DNA of 64,000 bases. It comes from Laburnicola sp. R22_1. Its lineage: Eukaryota; Ascomycota; Dothideomycetes; Pleosporales; Didymosphaeriaceae. How positions within the stretch are numbered: position 1 is the first letter of the stretch; each line of letters begins with the position of its first letter. Of this stretch, positions 31,329-43,095 are shown in pieces. Below the pieces are notes generated by a model that saw only the letters and a list, made by a program, of their open reading frames with translations, was not told the DNA's origin and made no database searches. Location: assembly GCA_014281115.1 (NCBI GenBank), contig JACONQ010000006.1:3286001-3350000 (forward strand). The letters are read 5' to 3'. Made by a program: the position numbers and the translations under genes.

Positions 31329-34134
31329 ATGGCGATGCGTAAGTGCTACAGGCTGCCACCACGCAGCTTCCCCCACCATGCCACCCAGGACCACGAAAGT
31401 AGAAGTCGTATATGAGCTGACGATGCAAATTTACAGAACTCGACATGTCCAATGGTAGGCCTCCCTCGAACACATCTGAACCAGCCCGCAGGCCACGAAC
31501 GCGGCTAATGCGCACACACAGCCCAGGTGATGAAGGATGAGTCGGGGCGGCCGTTCATAATCGTGAGAGAGTACGTAACAGGCTGGAAGGGTAGCAAAAA
31601 CGGCAGGAGCAGGGGAGCTGACAGGGCACAGTCAGGGCAAGAAGAAGAGGCAGCACGGAAACGACGCTGTCAAATCACATATTCTGGCTGCACGAACCGT
31701 GGCCAACATTGTCAAAACGTCTCTGGTACGGACATCGGTCACTATACATTGATCGGCGCTTATATGGACAGGGACCGCGAGGACTGGACAAGATCCTGAT
31801 TTCGCCCGACGGCGACATCACCGTGACCAACGATGGCGCCACCATTCTGGGCCAGATGGAGATTTCGAACCACGTCGCGAAGCTCCTCGTGGAGCTGTCA
31901 AAATCACAGGATGACGAGATTGGCGACGGCACCACAGGCGTGGTAGTACTTGCCGGTGCGCTCCTCGAACAAGCCGCGGATCTCATCGACAAGGGCATCC
32001 ACCCCATCCGGATAGCGGATGGCTATGATCAGGCCTGCGAGGTGGCAGTTGCGAAGCTCGACGACATCAGCGACGAGATTAAGTTCTCGCGGGACAACCC
32101 AGAGGAGCTCTTCAAGGTCGCCAAAACGAGTCTAGGCAGCAAGATTGTGTCAAAAGCACACGACCACTTCGCCAACATCGCAGTCGGTGCCGTGCTGTCA
32201 GTGGCCGATCTCGAGCGCAAGGACGTCGACTTTGAGCTCATCAAGGTGGACGGCAAGGTGGGCGGCGCGTTGGAAGACACACTGCTAGTCAAGGGCGTGA
32301 TAGTAGACAAGGACTTCTCCCATCCACAGATGCCGGACGAGGTCAAGGACGCCAAGCTGGCCATTCTCACATGCGCCTTCGAGCCGCCCAAGCCCAAGAC
32401 AAAACACAAGCTGGATATCACCTCGGTGGAGGAGTTCAAGAAGTTACAGACGTACGAGTCGGACAAATTCGCCGAGATGATCCAGCAAATCAAAGACACC
32501 GGAGCCAATGTGGTGATATGTCAGTGGGGCTTTGACGACGAGGCCAACCACCTGCTGCTCACCAACCAGCTACCCGCTGTCCGGTGGGTAGGAGGTCCTG
32601 AGATCGAGCTCATTGCCATTGCCACCAACGGTCGCATAGTGCCCAGGTTCGAGGATTTGAGCGCGGAGAAGCTGGGCACAGCCGGGATTGTCCGGGAACT
32701 GACCTTTGGAACTACCCGAGACAAAATGCTGGTCATCGAAGAGTGTGCGAACACTCGGGCGGTGACCGTCTTCGTACGGGGAAGCAACAAAATGGTACGT
32801 GTCCGTGTGTCGATGCTCTATTGGAGTGTGCATCGACAGGCTTTCCAAGAGCGAATTATAGGCCTCGATTCAGCATGCTAACCATTGACAGATCATCGAT
32901 GAAGCGAAACGGTCTTTGCACGATGCGCTCTGCGTTGTCCGAAATCTCGTCAAAGACAACCGCATTGTGTACGGTGGTGGTGCAGCAGAGATTGCCTGTT
33001 CACTGGCTGTGGAGGATGCGGCAGTCAAGGTACGAGCCAACACACTCTTCCGAGACACCCGTGACACGATGGTATCTGACAATTTCGCAGAGTCCCGGTC
33101 TTGAGCAATATGCAATGCGCGCTTTTGCCGAAGCGCTCGATTGCGTCCCCATGGCACTTGCCGAAAACTCTGGCCTAAGTCCTATTGAGACATTAGCCAA
33201 CATCAAGTCACGTCAAGCCAAGGATAACAACTCCAGGTTGGGCGTTGATTGTATGCAGACGGGCAGCAATGGTGAGTTCTATTTTTCCCTTCAGCCATTC
33301 TGTGTGCGCGTGACCATGGTCCGTCCCGCTTTAATCCTTCGCACCTCGCGTTTATCGACCCAACATATTTCCCGCCATACGGTTGCAGCGCTCAATCATC
33401 CCTGCTACGCATGGTCTCGTGGTGCATCCACTGCCTTCTGCTTTTCCAAAATAAGCGCCATCGCCGGATTCTCCCCACGCTATGTTTCGCCTCATGTTTA
33501 TCATGCAGACGAAAGACACATAACGCCTTCTAATTCCTTACTTTGCGTCTCACGTGCAACGAAACGATGCTAACTCGGTGTACAGACATGAAGGAGCATT
33601 TCGTGATCGACCCTTTGATCTCCAAGAGGCAGCAGCTCCTGCTCGCGACGCAATTATGCAGGATGGTACTCAAGGTATGTTTTGTATCATTCTCGTCATG
33701 TTTCGTTTCACGTCGCACCGTTTTCTTTACACTGTTGTCCTACGCTGGCATCCCTTTTTGTGCCACAGCCCCATTCCCCATCACACCCTACTACCCACCA
33801 ACCATCCTTTGCACTGTGCGCATTCCATTGCGGGGAGCGGGGAAGCGGGTCGCAACATGCAAGTCACAGTCGCACCGTGCAAACACGACGTGTCCTTATG
33901 TCGACCATGAGCCGCACGGTTGGGGAGAGTGGTCGCACCACGTTCCGATGGATTCCCCTTCCTATTTGATTTTCGTGCTCTCCTTGCTTTTTCTCACCTA
34001 GTGCCTCCTTCGCGTCTATCTCCGCCTCGGTTCGATGCGATCGGCGCTGTGAATGCCGTCTTGGGATGTGTTTCTGATACGGTGTACAGATCAATAATGT
34101 GATTATTGCGGGTAGCGACGAGAATGAGTTCTAG
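31329..34134 (+). CDS. CCT5: T-complex protein 1 subunit epsilon (CCT5 chaperonin)
   Basis: Nine exons: 31329-31338, 31437-31454, 31522-31570, 31632-31725, 31772-32794, 32892-33029, 33091-33271, 33586-33674 and 34090-34134. These sum to 548 residues with every phase closing. CCT5 is one of eight subunits of the cytosolic TRiC/CCT ring that folds actin, tubulin and other proteins with ATP. Seen: TSLGPRGLDK near the start, NDGATIL, the ATPase motif [20 protein letters not shown], and apical segments ending [19 protein letters not shown]. The C-terminus is [19 protein letters not shown]...DENEF. The first six introns are 46-98 nt, but introns 7 and 8 are 314 and 415 nt. Both are unusually long and both end in TGTACAG. 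Confidence 0.95.
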
Positions 34135-35992
34135 AGCGGTTGGAGGGAGACCACGTGGGGGTTGGTTGGGTGTAGTACGAGGGCGGTTGCGCTGGTTGGG
34201 GCGTGGTGTGGCATCGCGCGAGGAGATGGTGGTGGCAGGGTAGGTAGTATGATGCTCTATCCCATATAGACGGCTTGTAATGAAAAAGTCATGGCTGTTT
34301 TGGGGAAGGTGATGTTTGGGTGCGTGTGAGTGTGTAAGTGTGAGGTCGATGCTGATGATGTTGGGGTGGGTGATTCTTGTGTGGCTTTTTTTTTAGGAGG
34401 GGGAAGGGGTACTATTAGATGTTGATTGAGGTTTGTGGAGAATATGCTTGGGTTGGGTTGGGCTGGATAGGACTATTGATGACGCTCCTGCTGCACTGGA
34501 GAGAATTCCTTGAATTGTTTGTCTCTTCTCGTGCTTGTTTACGGGCGAATTAATTAATTGATCAGGTGGACTGGGTTGGTGGGCGGTGCTGTGGACGGCG
34601 AGTATGGGTTTGTATTTGGAGATGTTAGATGTTCGTGGGACGGGATGAGATAGGATGAGATGGGGTGCTTTTGTGCGATGTAGGTAGGTAGGTAGGGTGT
34701 AGTGGGTGGGTGGTAGGTAGGTGGTAGTTATGTGTTGGGTGGTGATGAGGAGTGAGTACGAAGGACTGGGGTGTGGTGCGGTGCGGTGCGGTGCGAGTTA
34801 GGAGGTGAATGTTGATAGTGCGGGTTCAAGGGGAAGTGGGAAGTGGGAGCTACTTACTCTCTGTAGAGGGCGTTATTTTTTTTGTTTTTTTTGTTTTTGC
34901 ATAAGTGTTTGTTTGGAGTGTGGTGTTGTCTCTCTTGGTTGGTGGTTACCGTCAAAGGACAAAAGTTTGAGTATAGTTCGCCTTGGTATTGTTACTAGCT
35001 ATGGGGTGGCTGGCACATTGTACTTAACTTTTGTCCTGGTGTTGTATGTACGTGGTAGTTTGAATTGGTAGTGGGGGGCGTTGAGAGCTGTTGGGGGAAA
35101 CTTCGACGGGTGGATGGGGGTGTCGAGGGGGTTGGTTGGCGTTTTTTTTTTTTTTTTTTTTTAGGTTTTAGGTTTTTGGGTGGGAGTTTTTGGGTGGGGC
35201 TGCGTTGGTGAGGTTTAGAGCGTGTAGTTGGTGGTGGTTGGGGTATTTGGTGTGCATGGCTGGGTGAGAAGCAAGACGAAAAGACACACAGGAGGGTAGA
35301 TTATTAAAAGCTGGGGGGGTTGGGAGTAGAAGATGCTGTGGGCTGAGGTAATGTTTGGCTGGCCAGTGACGAGGAGATACGGCTCGGCTGTTTGAAGGCA
35401 AGGTGAGTGATGGGCGGGAGGAAGCTGGTGAAGGAGTGTTTGGCAGTAAGTGAAATCATAGAACTTGAAACGTGCCTGCTCGTAGGTTCTGTATTGGGGC
35501 TTTTAGTGTGGGTGGAAGTAGTAGGTACACTTGTATTCTCTCAAAGTGTGCTTTTTTTTTGGGGGGGGGGACTTTTGAGTGGTGGACTTGTGCTGTTTGG
35601 TTGATGGGATTGATATAATTTATCCATTTTTTTATGTACATGTGTAGATGTAAGTTTTGTGAGTGGGTTTTGTAGTCGTGTGCCTGCTATAAGATGTATG
35701 TTTGAGGCGGTTTGCATAGCCAGTGGGGAAGAGTATTTTAGTAGTACAAAGGCTCCCAGTGGTACTTGGGATCTAGATACGTGGTAAGAGATGCGTGATT
35801 AAGGATTTTGCTATTTGTACTATACTGATGGATGGTAGACTTGTTAGAGAATCCGCAGTGTAGCACTACGCTTGAGACATTGAAAGCAACGATGGGAAAA
35901 GATGAGGACAGTCAGCAACTTCAACAATGTTTACAGTTGATACGATGAACGTGCTACATATTTGATCGGAGAGTTATCTCTTATCTCTGCTC
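34135..35992. other. G/T-rich intergenic tract downstream of CCT5
   Basis: From about 34135 to 35620 the plus strand is dominated by G and T, with cytosine rare. It has G-runs and short tandem repeats: GTAGGTAGG near 34680-34735, (GTGCG)n near 34775-34797, and a T run of about 19 near 35141-35162. No gene is supported; frames at 34805-35071 and 35407-35604 are side effects of composition. A MITE-like element is at 34956-35037. Confidence 0.5.
34956..35037 (+). repeat. MITE-like short inverted-repeat element, copy 2
   Basis: AGGACAAAAGTTTGAGTA (34956-34973) is the inverse of TACTTAACTTTTGTCCT (35021-35037) with one difference. The interior differs from copies 1 and 3; only the ends are shared, as is usual for non-autonomous elements. 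It stands out from the surrounding G/T-rich sequence. Confidence 0.6.
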
Positions 35993-36092
35993 TACCATAC
36001 TCTGTCCATAACAGCAGAAGGGATTACTGCTATTATTCGTACTCTTCTATTGGACAAACTCTTAGTCGCCAAAAAGAAACATACCATACTCT
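35993..36092 (+). mobile_element. SINE-like retroposon copy C, 5'-truncated, 11-bp target duplications
   Basis: TACCATACTCT at 35993-36003 and again at 36082-36092 flanks a 78-bp insert (36004-36081). It begins inside the body seen in copies A and B (GTC..AACAGCAG) and ends CTTAGTCGCCAAAAAGAAACA. It runs on the plus strand, opposite to the other two copies. The 5' truncation with an intact A-rich 3' end is the typical result of incomplete reverse transcription. Confidence 0.72.
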
Positions 36093-39000
36093 ATTCCTGA
36101 TGTACCTTGCGCTTCCAATTTCCACGCGCGACACTTGCCTCAGGCACACCCATACCGCTCCGTAACAAACCCCCCGCCGCTTCACTCATCACAACTCCAC
36201 TCCCCTGCATGCCTGTCACCCTCCCATGACCCATTATTCAGAATTCTCCCTAAAATCAAACCCACCGTTGCCAAGCCGACCTCACACACGCCAAAACCCG
36301 CCCCACTCACTCAGTCACACCCCCAAGCTTCCCAAACAAGGCACCTCAAGCATCGGAAAAGCGGCTCAGGAACACCGTCTGTAAAAGCAAGACTGAAACC
36401 CGATACAGACACAGAGAGAGTGATAGTGATATTGACAGCCGGAAGATTGGGTTTCCATAGTAGGCTACGTACGTTGAATGTGTGGCTTCCAAATCTAGAT
36501 TGGAATCGATGGGTGCTAGTGGCGGTGCTATCACTCTCATGTAAGCAAAGCACTTTGCCCATACATAGTAGGTAGGTGCGTATAAAACCGGAATATACGT
36601 AGGTTAGGTTGATTGGACGGGCCCGCGCACGCTTCGCCGGCCCGGAAACAAGGCAAGCCAAAGCCAAAGCAAAGCAAAGCAATACAAAAGCAATACATTC
36701 CATAACTACAGCAAACTCTGAACCCCAGCACCAGCCCCGTTTAAAAGTGGCGGTGAAACGAGACGTTCCAGACCGGATTTTCGGCTGTGGCTCGAGACGC
36801 GGTTGCATGGGGTATCCCTACGTTGCACGCGGCCTGGTCTGTTCGTGTTGGATGTTCCCATCTTTTTTTCTCGGGGTTTCTACTCTTGGAGTTCCGAGTC
36901 CGTAGGTTACCTTCAAGGTAGGTTGTGCGCTGCACTGGATACAAGCTGAGTGGACACTCCACTAGCTGACATTGTCAAAACCCGGGTTCGCCGCCGGTAC
37001 CTACTACATACTGCATAGGGTCAGGCCCCAGGGTCGCATACCTGCGCAGGGTCGGTGGGGCTTCGGCGATCCGCACGCACGCACAAGCACGCAGGGAAAA
37101 GGGACCAGGGAGGGGTGTTGTGACTTTGTTAAGTTAGAGCCTGGAGGGAGGGAGGGCCAGGGACTCAGGGTCCGGATTATTGCATCCATCCTTCGTTTGT
37201 CAGTACATATATGGGAAGGGTCGGGTCTCTGGAGGCCAGGGATACCTTGACCTGGGGTAGGTATCTACCGATCGGTCCATACGGTACCTGTATAGCTGTT
37301 TTGTCAGGTAATTACTTGAACGTGACAAAACTTGAAAGTTCGATCTAATAAAGAGTCTAAACCGTTGATACTGTATATGAAATTGACTTTGCCCGCTTTC
37401 GTAGAAGGTAGCTGTGAAGCGAACACACCATCCATCCTGCCCCTCCCTCCCCCTCTGCCCTTCCCTCTCATCCACCACCGAGCCCGCACGCAGTGACACA
37501 TGTGAAAGCACACCTCACCTCACCTCACCTCACCTCAACCCCTGCCGTTCCATCTCGGCCTCCCGGCTCCCAAGCGGCTCCCTCTCATAAACCCCACGAA
37601 TCAGACATCGCCCTCCAAAAGCTTGTCCTGTCCTAGCGCGCTGCGTTTAGGACCAAAAAGAATTGGGCTAAACGCGTGGTTGCGCGAAATAAAGCAAGAA
37701 AAAAAGCTTCTAGAAAACCTCGTTAAGGCTTGTGAGCGGGGCCAGGGAAAATCTGCACTGCATTTGTTGCTTGCTGCCCGGTTGTTTCCGGTCGGAAGGA
37801 GAGATGCGGGTCGGTCGGTAGGGTCGACGACTCACGAGCACGTTGGAGAGTGGAGCGTGGACATTTTTTTCTTTTCGAGGTTGCGACTGTTTGGATGAGG
37901 AGTTCTCTTTTCTTGCCCAATTCTTGCCCAACTTCTCCACTACCACGGAGGCAGTGGGCATGGAACACAAAGCTGAATCTAGTTAGGTATCGGATAATGC
38001 GCAACCGTCAGGCGCAACACGGCTCCACATCGGCTCCGGTAATGATTCCTCATTTTCATTCATTCATTCATATCAGTTTATAGTCGACCTAACCTTTTAC
38101 AGATTATGAGACTTAACAGCAAGCACAACCAAGGTTCAACAGCCAAAGTACGTAAAAAAAGGCGCGATTGGGATCAGCCACAGTGGGGAGCCGAAGAATG
38201 AATCGTCAACTTCAAACTGTGCACTGCGTAAAACTCAACAAAGTACTCAACGGGTCTGCATCGAAGACCTTAATGATTCCTCATCATATCATAGCATTAG
38301 GTATCTATGTATGTTGAAGAATGATTGCAGCCCAATATGTGGCGGCATGGAGTGAGAGTGGTGTCGTTTGAGAAAAGCCGTTTGTGATAGATTGCACGCT
38401 GATCTTTCTGTTGTTGGAAAGGTTGACGAGTGACGTTCGGATAACCTGTTTGAGCCTGCAATTCGTACCTGCATATCGAGCGCGCTGGCGCTGATCGCTG
38501 CAAGTGCAGTCACGCTGATGTCAAAACGTTCATCCATTTGTCGCGGGTCGTCCGTCCGGATGGATGCATCGATCATGATCATGATGGATGACGAGTTTTC
38601 CTCGGTGCCATGCGAACGTGGACAGCTTGGACTCCTTCTCGGGTGCTTGATGCTTCTTGTCGGAGAGCCTGTGTTTCCACGAGTCTTGGCCCCGTTTTGA
38701 AACCAATAATACCCGCCGATCCATACAGTCTCGCGTCGAGGCTTGCATCGCATCCGCGGCCGCCTCGCTCAGCCCTACGGAGCACCAGCCGTGCGCTGAT
38801 CTGGGGTTGGCCCGGGGAAGCCATGCCGCCTCGCGACCGCCCACTCCACCCAGCACCTGACGTCGAAGAAAAGGGAGGCCCCTGTATCAAAGCCCAAGTC
38901 ATGCACTATTATGACCATGGTCAAACAGCAGCACCAACATGGCAATCTCGCTTCATTCGTTCTCGAACAATTAATCCCGCGTCCGAGCTCGCTGCGGCGC

Positions 39001-42000
39001 TGCTTTGCTCTTGGGACTTGCTCTTGAGACTTGCTTGACTCGATAGTCTGGACAAAAGATGGGTTTGCATTGTTGCATCGACTCGCGGATAGTTTTAGGC
39101 TTTTCGGCGCGCCGCGACAGACTGTGTTAGCCTTTCCTGTCTGTGCCAGTATCGCTACGGCGGGGAAGCGGTTGATCGCCTTGAAAAAGCAGCAAGCGCA
39201 AGCGTGGCTTGAGCGAGCGAGTCGGCCCGCGGCAAAGTCGCATCCGCCGCATGATCAATCACTCCCGTGTGCGCTTGCGCCTGTCTGAGAATCACGGCCG
39301 GTGTTGAGGCTTGCATTGTTGGCTTGGGAATTGATTGTGAGGCACTCGAATTTCGGAGAAATGGCATGCCACACCGTCCGTCCTACTTTGTATATTCCCG
39401 CGGACGGACCCGTCGAGAGACAAAAGCGAAGAATAAGATTGTAGACTACCGAAAGATGGCGCGCAAGATGGCAAACAAAGAACATGGTGCATAAACGCCA
39501 GACACCGTTGCACCGGCGCAAACACAGACAAGGATGCGCCTCGGAACAATGGAAGGAACAAGCGAAAATCCGCAAGCAAGCTTGTGAATTTGCGGGGTGC
39601 AGGACCAGAACCAACGGACGGCAGATGACATCTGGCTGCTTTGCTGCGCGCCGAAGCTGGTGGTGTTGGACCCGTTGGTACCGAGGTAGGCTGCGCGACA
39701 CGTGTAAAAGACGTCCGTGTGTGATGGTTGTCGTGAGGAAAATCTGGGGTATGTACCGATCGATGGTGTCGGACCTGGTTTGCGGGGCTGCTACCACAAC
39801 TACCTACCTGGATCATCGGCATCGCGCTTGTTGGCTGGTACATACCTTAGGTAGATACCTAGGTAAGTGTATCACGGATGGACTTCTCGGCACATGTGAG
39901 GTAGGTAGCGGGGAAGGGTTTGTTGTGAACGTGATTCCTCCGGTAGATGGATGATGCGGGGAAGTAGGCACTATTCGTAGCATGGCGGTGTTGTGTACAG
40001 TTAACAGTATGTAACACAATCATGGTGTTCTACGGCCCGAATATTGGAGGCTCCGACCAAGTGATTGTCTGTTCTGTTTGACAATTGCCATGCGGTCGTC
40101 GAGCGAGCATCGTTTGATCAGTCTCTTTCCACATGTGTGATCCCCTCAATGGGTGCGGACGGAATTGCCTTGCTCGTTGTAGTGCTCACTGACCCAACGG
40201 TCGAAACGTGGCAGGCACAGCCATCGGCCAACTGTGCGGTATAAGCGTCGGGAGTCAATGGTAGATCTCGTAGGTACCTAACTAACCAACGAGGTATCTC
40301 GAGCGACGCCGAAAGTTGGCCGTACAAAGGGTAATAATTTCGATGCAAACGGCTGCAGCTAGGGCTGAAATCTTCTGTGACCAAACCCCCGACGTGTTGA
40401 TCTTCTGACTATGATGCGGTGGTTACCTGACGATAGCTTCATCCGTCGAGAGCCGGCAGACGACAGGGTCCCGCCTCAAAGTATGGATCGGCGTAGGCTC
40501 GGTCCGTTCAAACTGTGGCGTCTCTCCACTGCCGACGTCAGCGTCCCCATTCAAGTCCTTGGTGTTCTGATGTAGCGCTCGGGAAACAACGGGCCAACGT
40601 CTATCGCGAGTACATAGTAGGCTCGGGACTCTTGCCCGAGTGATGCCGTTCTATCCCGCTCGACTCGGTGATTGCGCGGTCAATTGGATTCGGTGAAACG
40701 AGCCAGGCCGTCATGCTCGACTGCAGAAAAAGCAAAACTTCACCCGTTTCGAGAGGACCCTCTGTCAGGTGGTGTTGAAACCGGTCAATGAGCTTAGGCA
40801 ATGGTATCAATTTCGCAGCCTTGCGGGCACGCAGTGCCGGCCCCACGCCCGGTATGCTTGATACGCCATGGAGCTGCAGATGGAAGCCACCGGAACCCCA
40901 CAGCATGCGAGATGTTATCGAAAAGATGCAGCATGCAGGTAGTCTAGTAGCCTACCTGCACTCCCACGTCGGTCGCTTAATAGGAACGCATTCCTCGCCC
41001 GCGCAGTGCTTGAGTGGTTCGGAGAGGTGCGATCTGCGACGCAGGCGTGCTGCACACCTACTGTACCGCGCTGATCTGTATCTTACCTAGGTACATGGGC
41101 TACCCTGAACGAAGGTCGTGTAGGTTAGATGACGGATCCGCACCACGGTGGGGTTTGGTGAGGAAAAGAAAGAAAAGAGTCACTTTCTCTCGTACCGAGT
41201 GGGGCCAACAGAGACCTCATGTGACGAGGCCCCCACGAGAGGCGGCGAATGAAGGTGCCGAGGCGGAGAATTAGGTGACGGCAGACGGGACGGGCCAAAA
41301 AAAACTGCGATATCATAGTGATCACAGGACGAGACGGTAGTCACAACAGCGGTGGGCGGGAACGGCTGCAATTCGTCTCAAAACTCTGGTGGCGGAGCTC
41401 CCTGTACATGAGGCTGAGGAGCGACCCAATTCGAGCTGGAGGGCCCTGATTTCAGATGGTCATCTGCAGCTCTGCAGAGCGCTAAGACTGCCAACGCATC
41501 GACTCGAATACCGAACTGTGACGGAAGAGCGCGGCAACGGGTGCCTGGAGGCGCATCGACGCCAGGGAATGGCTGTTTTTAGAGGCGCCTGACGATGGTG
41601 CAGGGTCGCGAGGAGAGGCGAGAGTGACGAGCGAGATGGGTGTGGCTGGCGCTGGAGCTGGGCTGAGCAGGGCAATCCGGGGTAGTTGTTGAGGAGACAA
41701 GGCGATGAGATCCATGGGGTAGATAGGCGGCTACATTTCCGCGGTCACCTGGTGACGGAGAGCAGAAGAAATTGGTTGAGGACAGGGACAGCAAGGAAGC
41801 TCCATGCCAGGCATCCTCCACATACGAGCCCCGCGCCATTCTTCAGCCAGAATCATCAGTCACATTGACGATATCGCGTGCTGGAACCGCCAGATTGCAA
41901 GGTGTGATACACCCAACAGACCAGCGACCAGACGCCTGACCTATAAGGCTGAATGCGCGTCTCGAGTCTCGAGCTGGCCATCACAACCCAGCACGGAACA

Positions 42001-43095
42001 CTGTGCGCTCGCCACGATGCACGTCGCTCAACACCCGGCCACAGCCCGTCTCACGAGGCCATCTGTAATGAAGCGGCGTTTACTACGTGACGACGCCAGG
42101 CACCACGGCACACTGGGAGCCGGCCCGAGGGAAGCCCAAGCTCTTAGCTGGTCGTCTCAGGCAATAGCCGCGAATTGCTCACAGAAGCAAACCATATTGG
42201 CCTTTATGTTATTGCATTTGCCGGCCACGGCCAGCAATAACAAAAACGCGTCAAGCTTCCCTAGTCCCAAGTATCATTGTGGGGGGAGCTCTGCAACGAG
42301 AGAATGCCTCGCCCTTTCCGCCGTCGGCGCCGTCGACTGCTAAACCACACGCGCCATTGGTGCCCATGAACCACACGCAGCAAGCTACAGCACAGCATGC
42401 ATAAGCGCTTCTTGCACACCCTTTCCGTGACTATGATTCAGAATAGCGGTAAGAGACCCTGCCAAACAGATCCCGTTTGGCTATCACCCTTGCGTCTGTT
42501 GGGAACATCGACCCTCGGTGCAAAGCCTGAGAAAAGAAAGTCGGTGGGGGTGGATGCACCTCTCGCCGGCAGTAGTCATGGTCACCATCATCAACGCATG
42601 TGGAAAACAACCGTGGAGGCCTGATGTGTGAACTGTCCGCTTTTTTGCGATTAACTACCCAGAATTACCAGCTATCTGATGCGGTAATGCTACCATCAAT
42701 GAGCTCCGCGCTTTGCGCCCCGGACGCTCAGGGTATAGTGGCTCGAGAAAGAGCCGATAAAAGTACAATGCAGGTAATAGTACAGACCAGTGGACGGGTA
42801 TGGCTCGACACAAAGCCAGTCCCAGAACCACCTAGGCGCGAGCCGTGACATGTCTTTAAGCCAGCAGAGGCGCCCGCTGTCCGATACAACGAAGAGGATG
42901 AAGAAAACTCGTAGCCTCGTAGGCATACTCGATGCCTTATGGTATCAAAAGATTTTGGAAAACATTACCAATAGCTGGCCGTCCAGAAAGCCTGAAAGAC
43001 GGCTTGAGAAAAGGAGAAAACCCATAAGACGCCAATGTTCCAATGCTGCGCCATGAATGCCGCTGAATGTGCACTTGCTGAATTAATCGGCCGGA
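36093..43095. other. Seven-kilobase gene-poor region
   Basis: No gene could be supported on either strand. Frames up to 180 codons (for example 38289-38753 and 39255-39843 minus, 41804-42343 plus) have no domains, overlap each other and lack clean start or splice context. Small features: (CACCT)n at about 37513-37537, ATTC repeats near 38050-38068, palindromes TACCTAGGTA at 39856-39865 and 41084-41093, and TAGGTACCTA at 40271-40280. It may hold non-coding transcripts or lineage-specific genes invisible to this reading. Confidence 0.4.

Noticed and set aside
39255..39843. Overlapping minus frames of about 180 codons
   Set aside because: Two different frames equally open over the same DNA, with a plus-strand frame too; no domain or start context.
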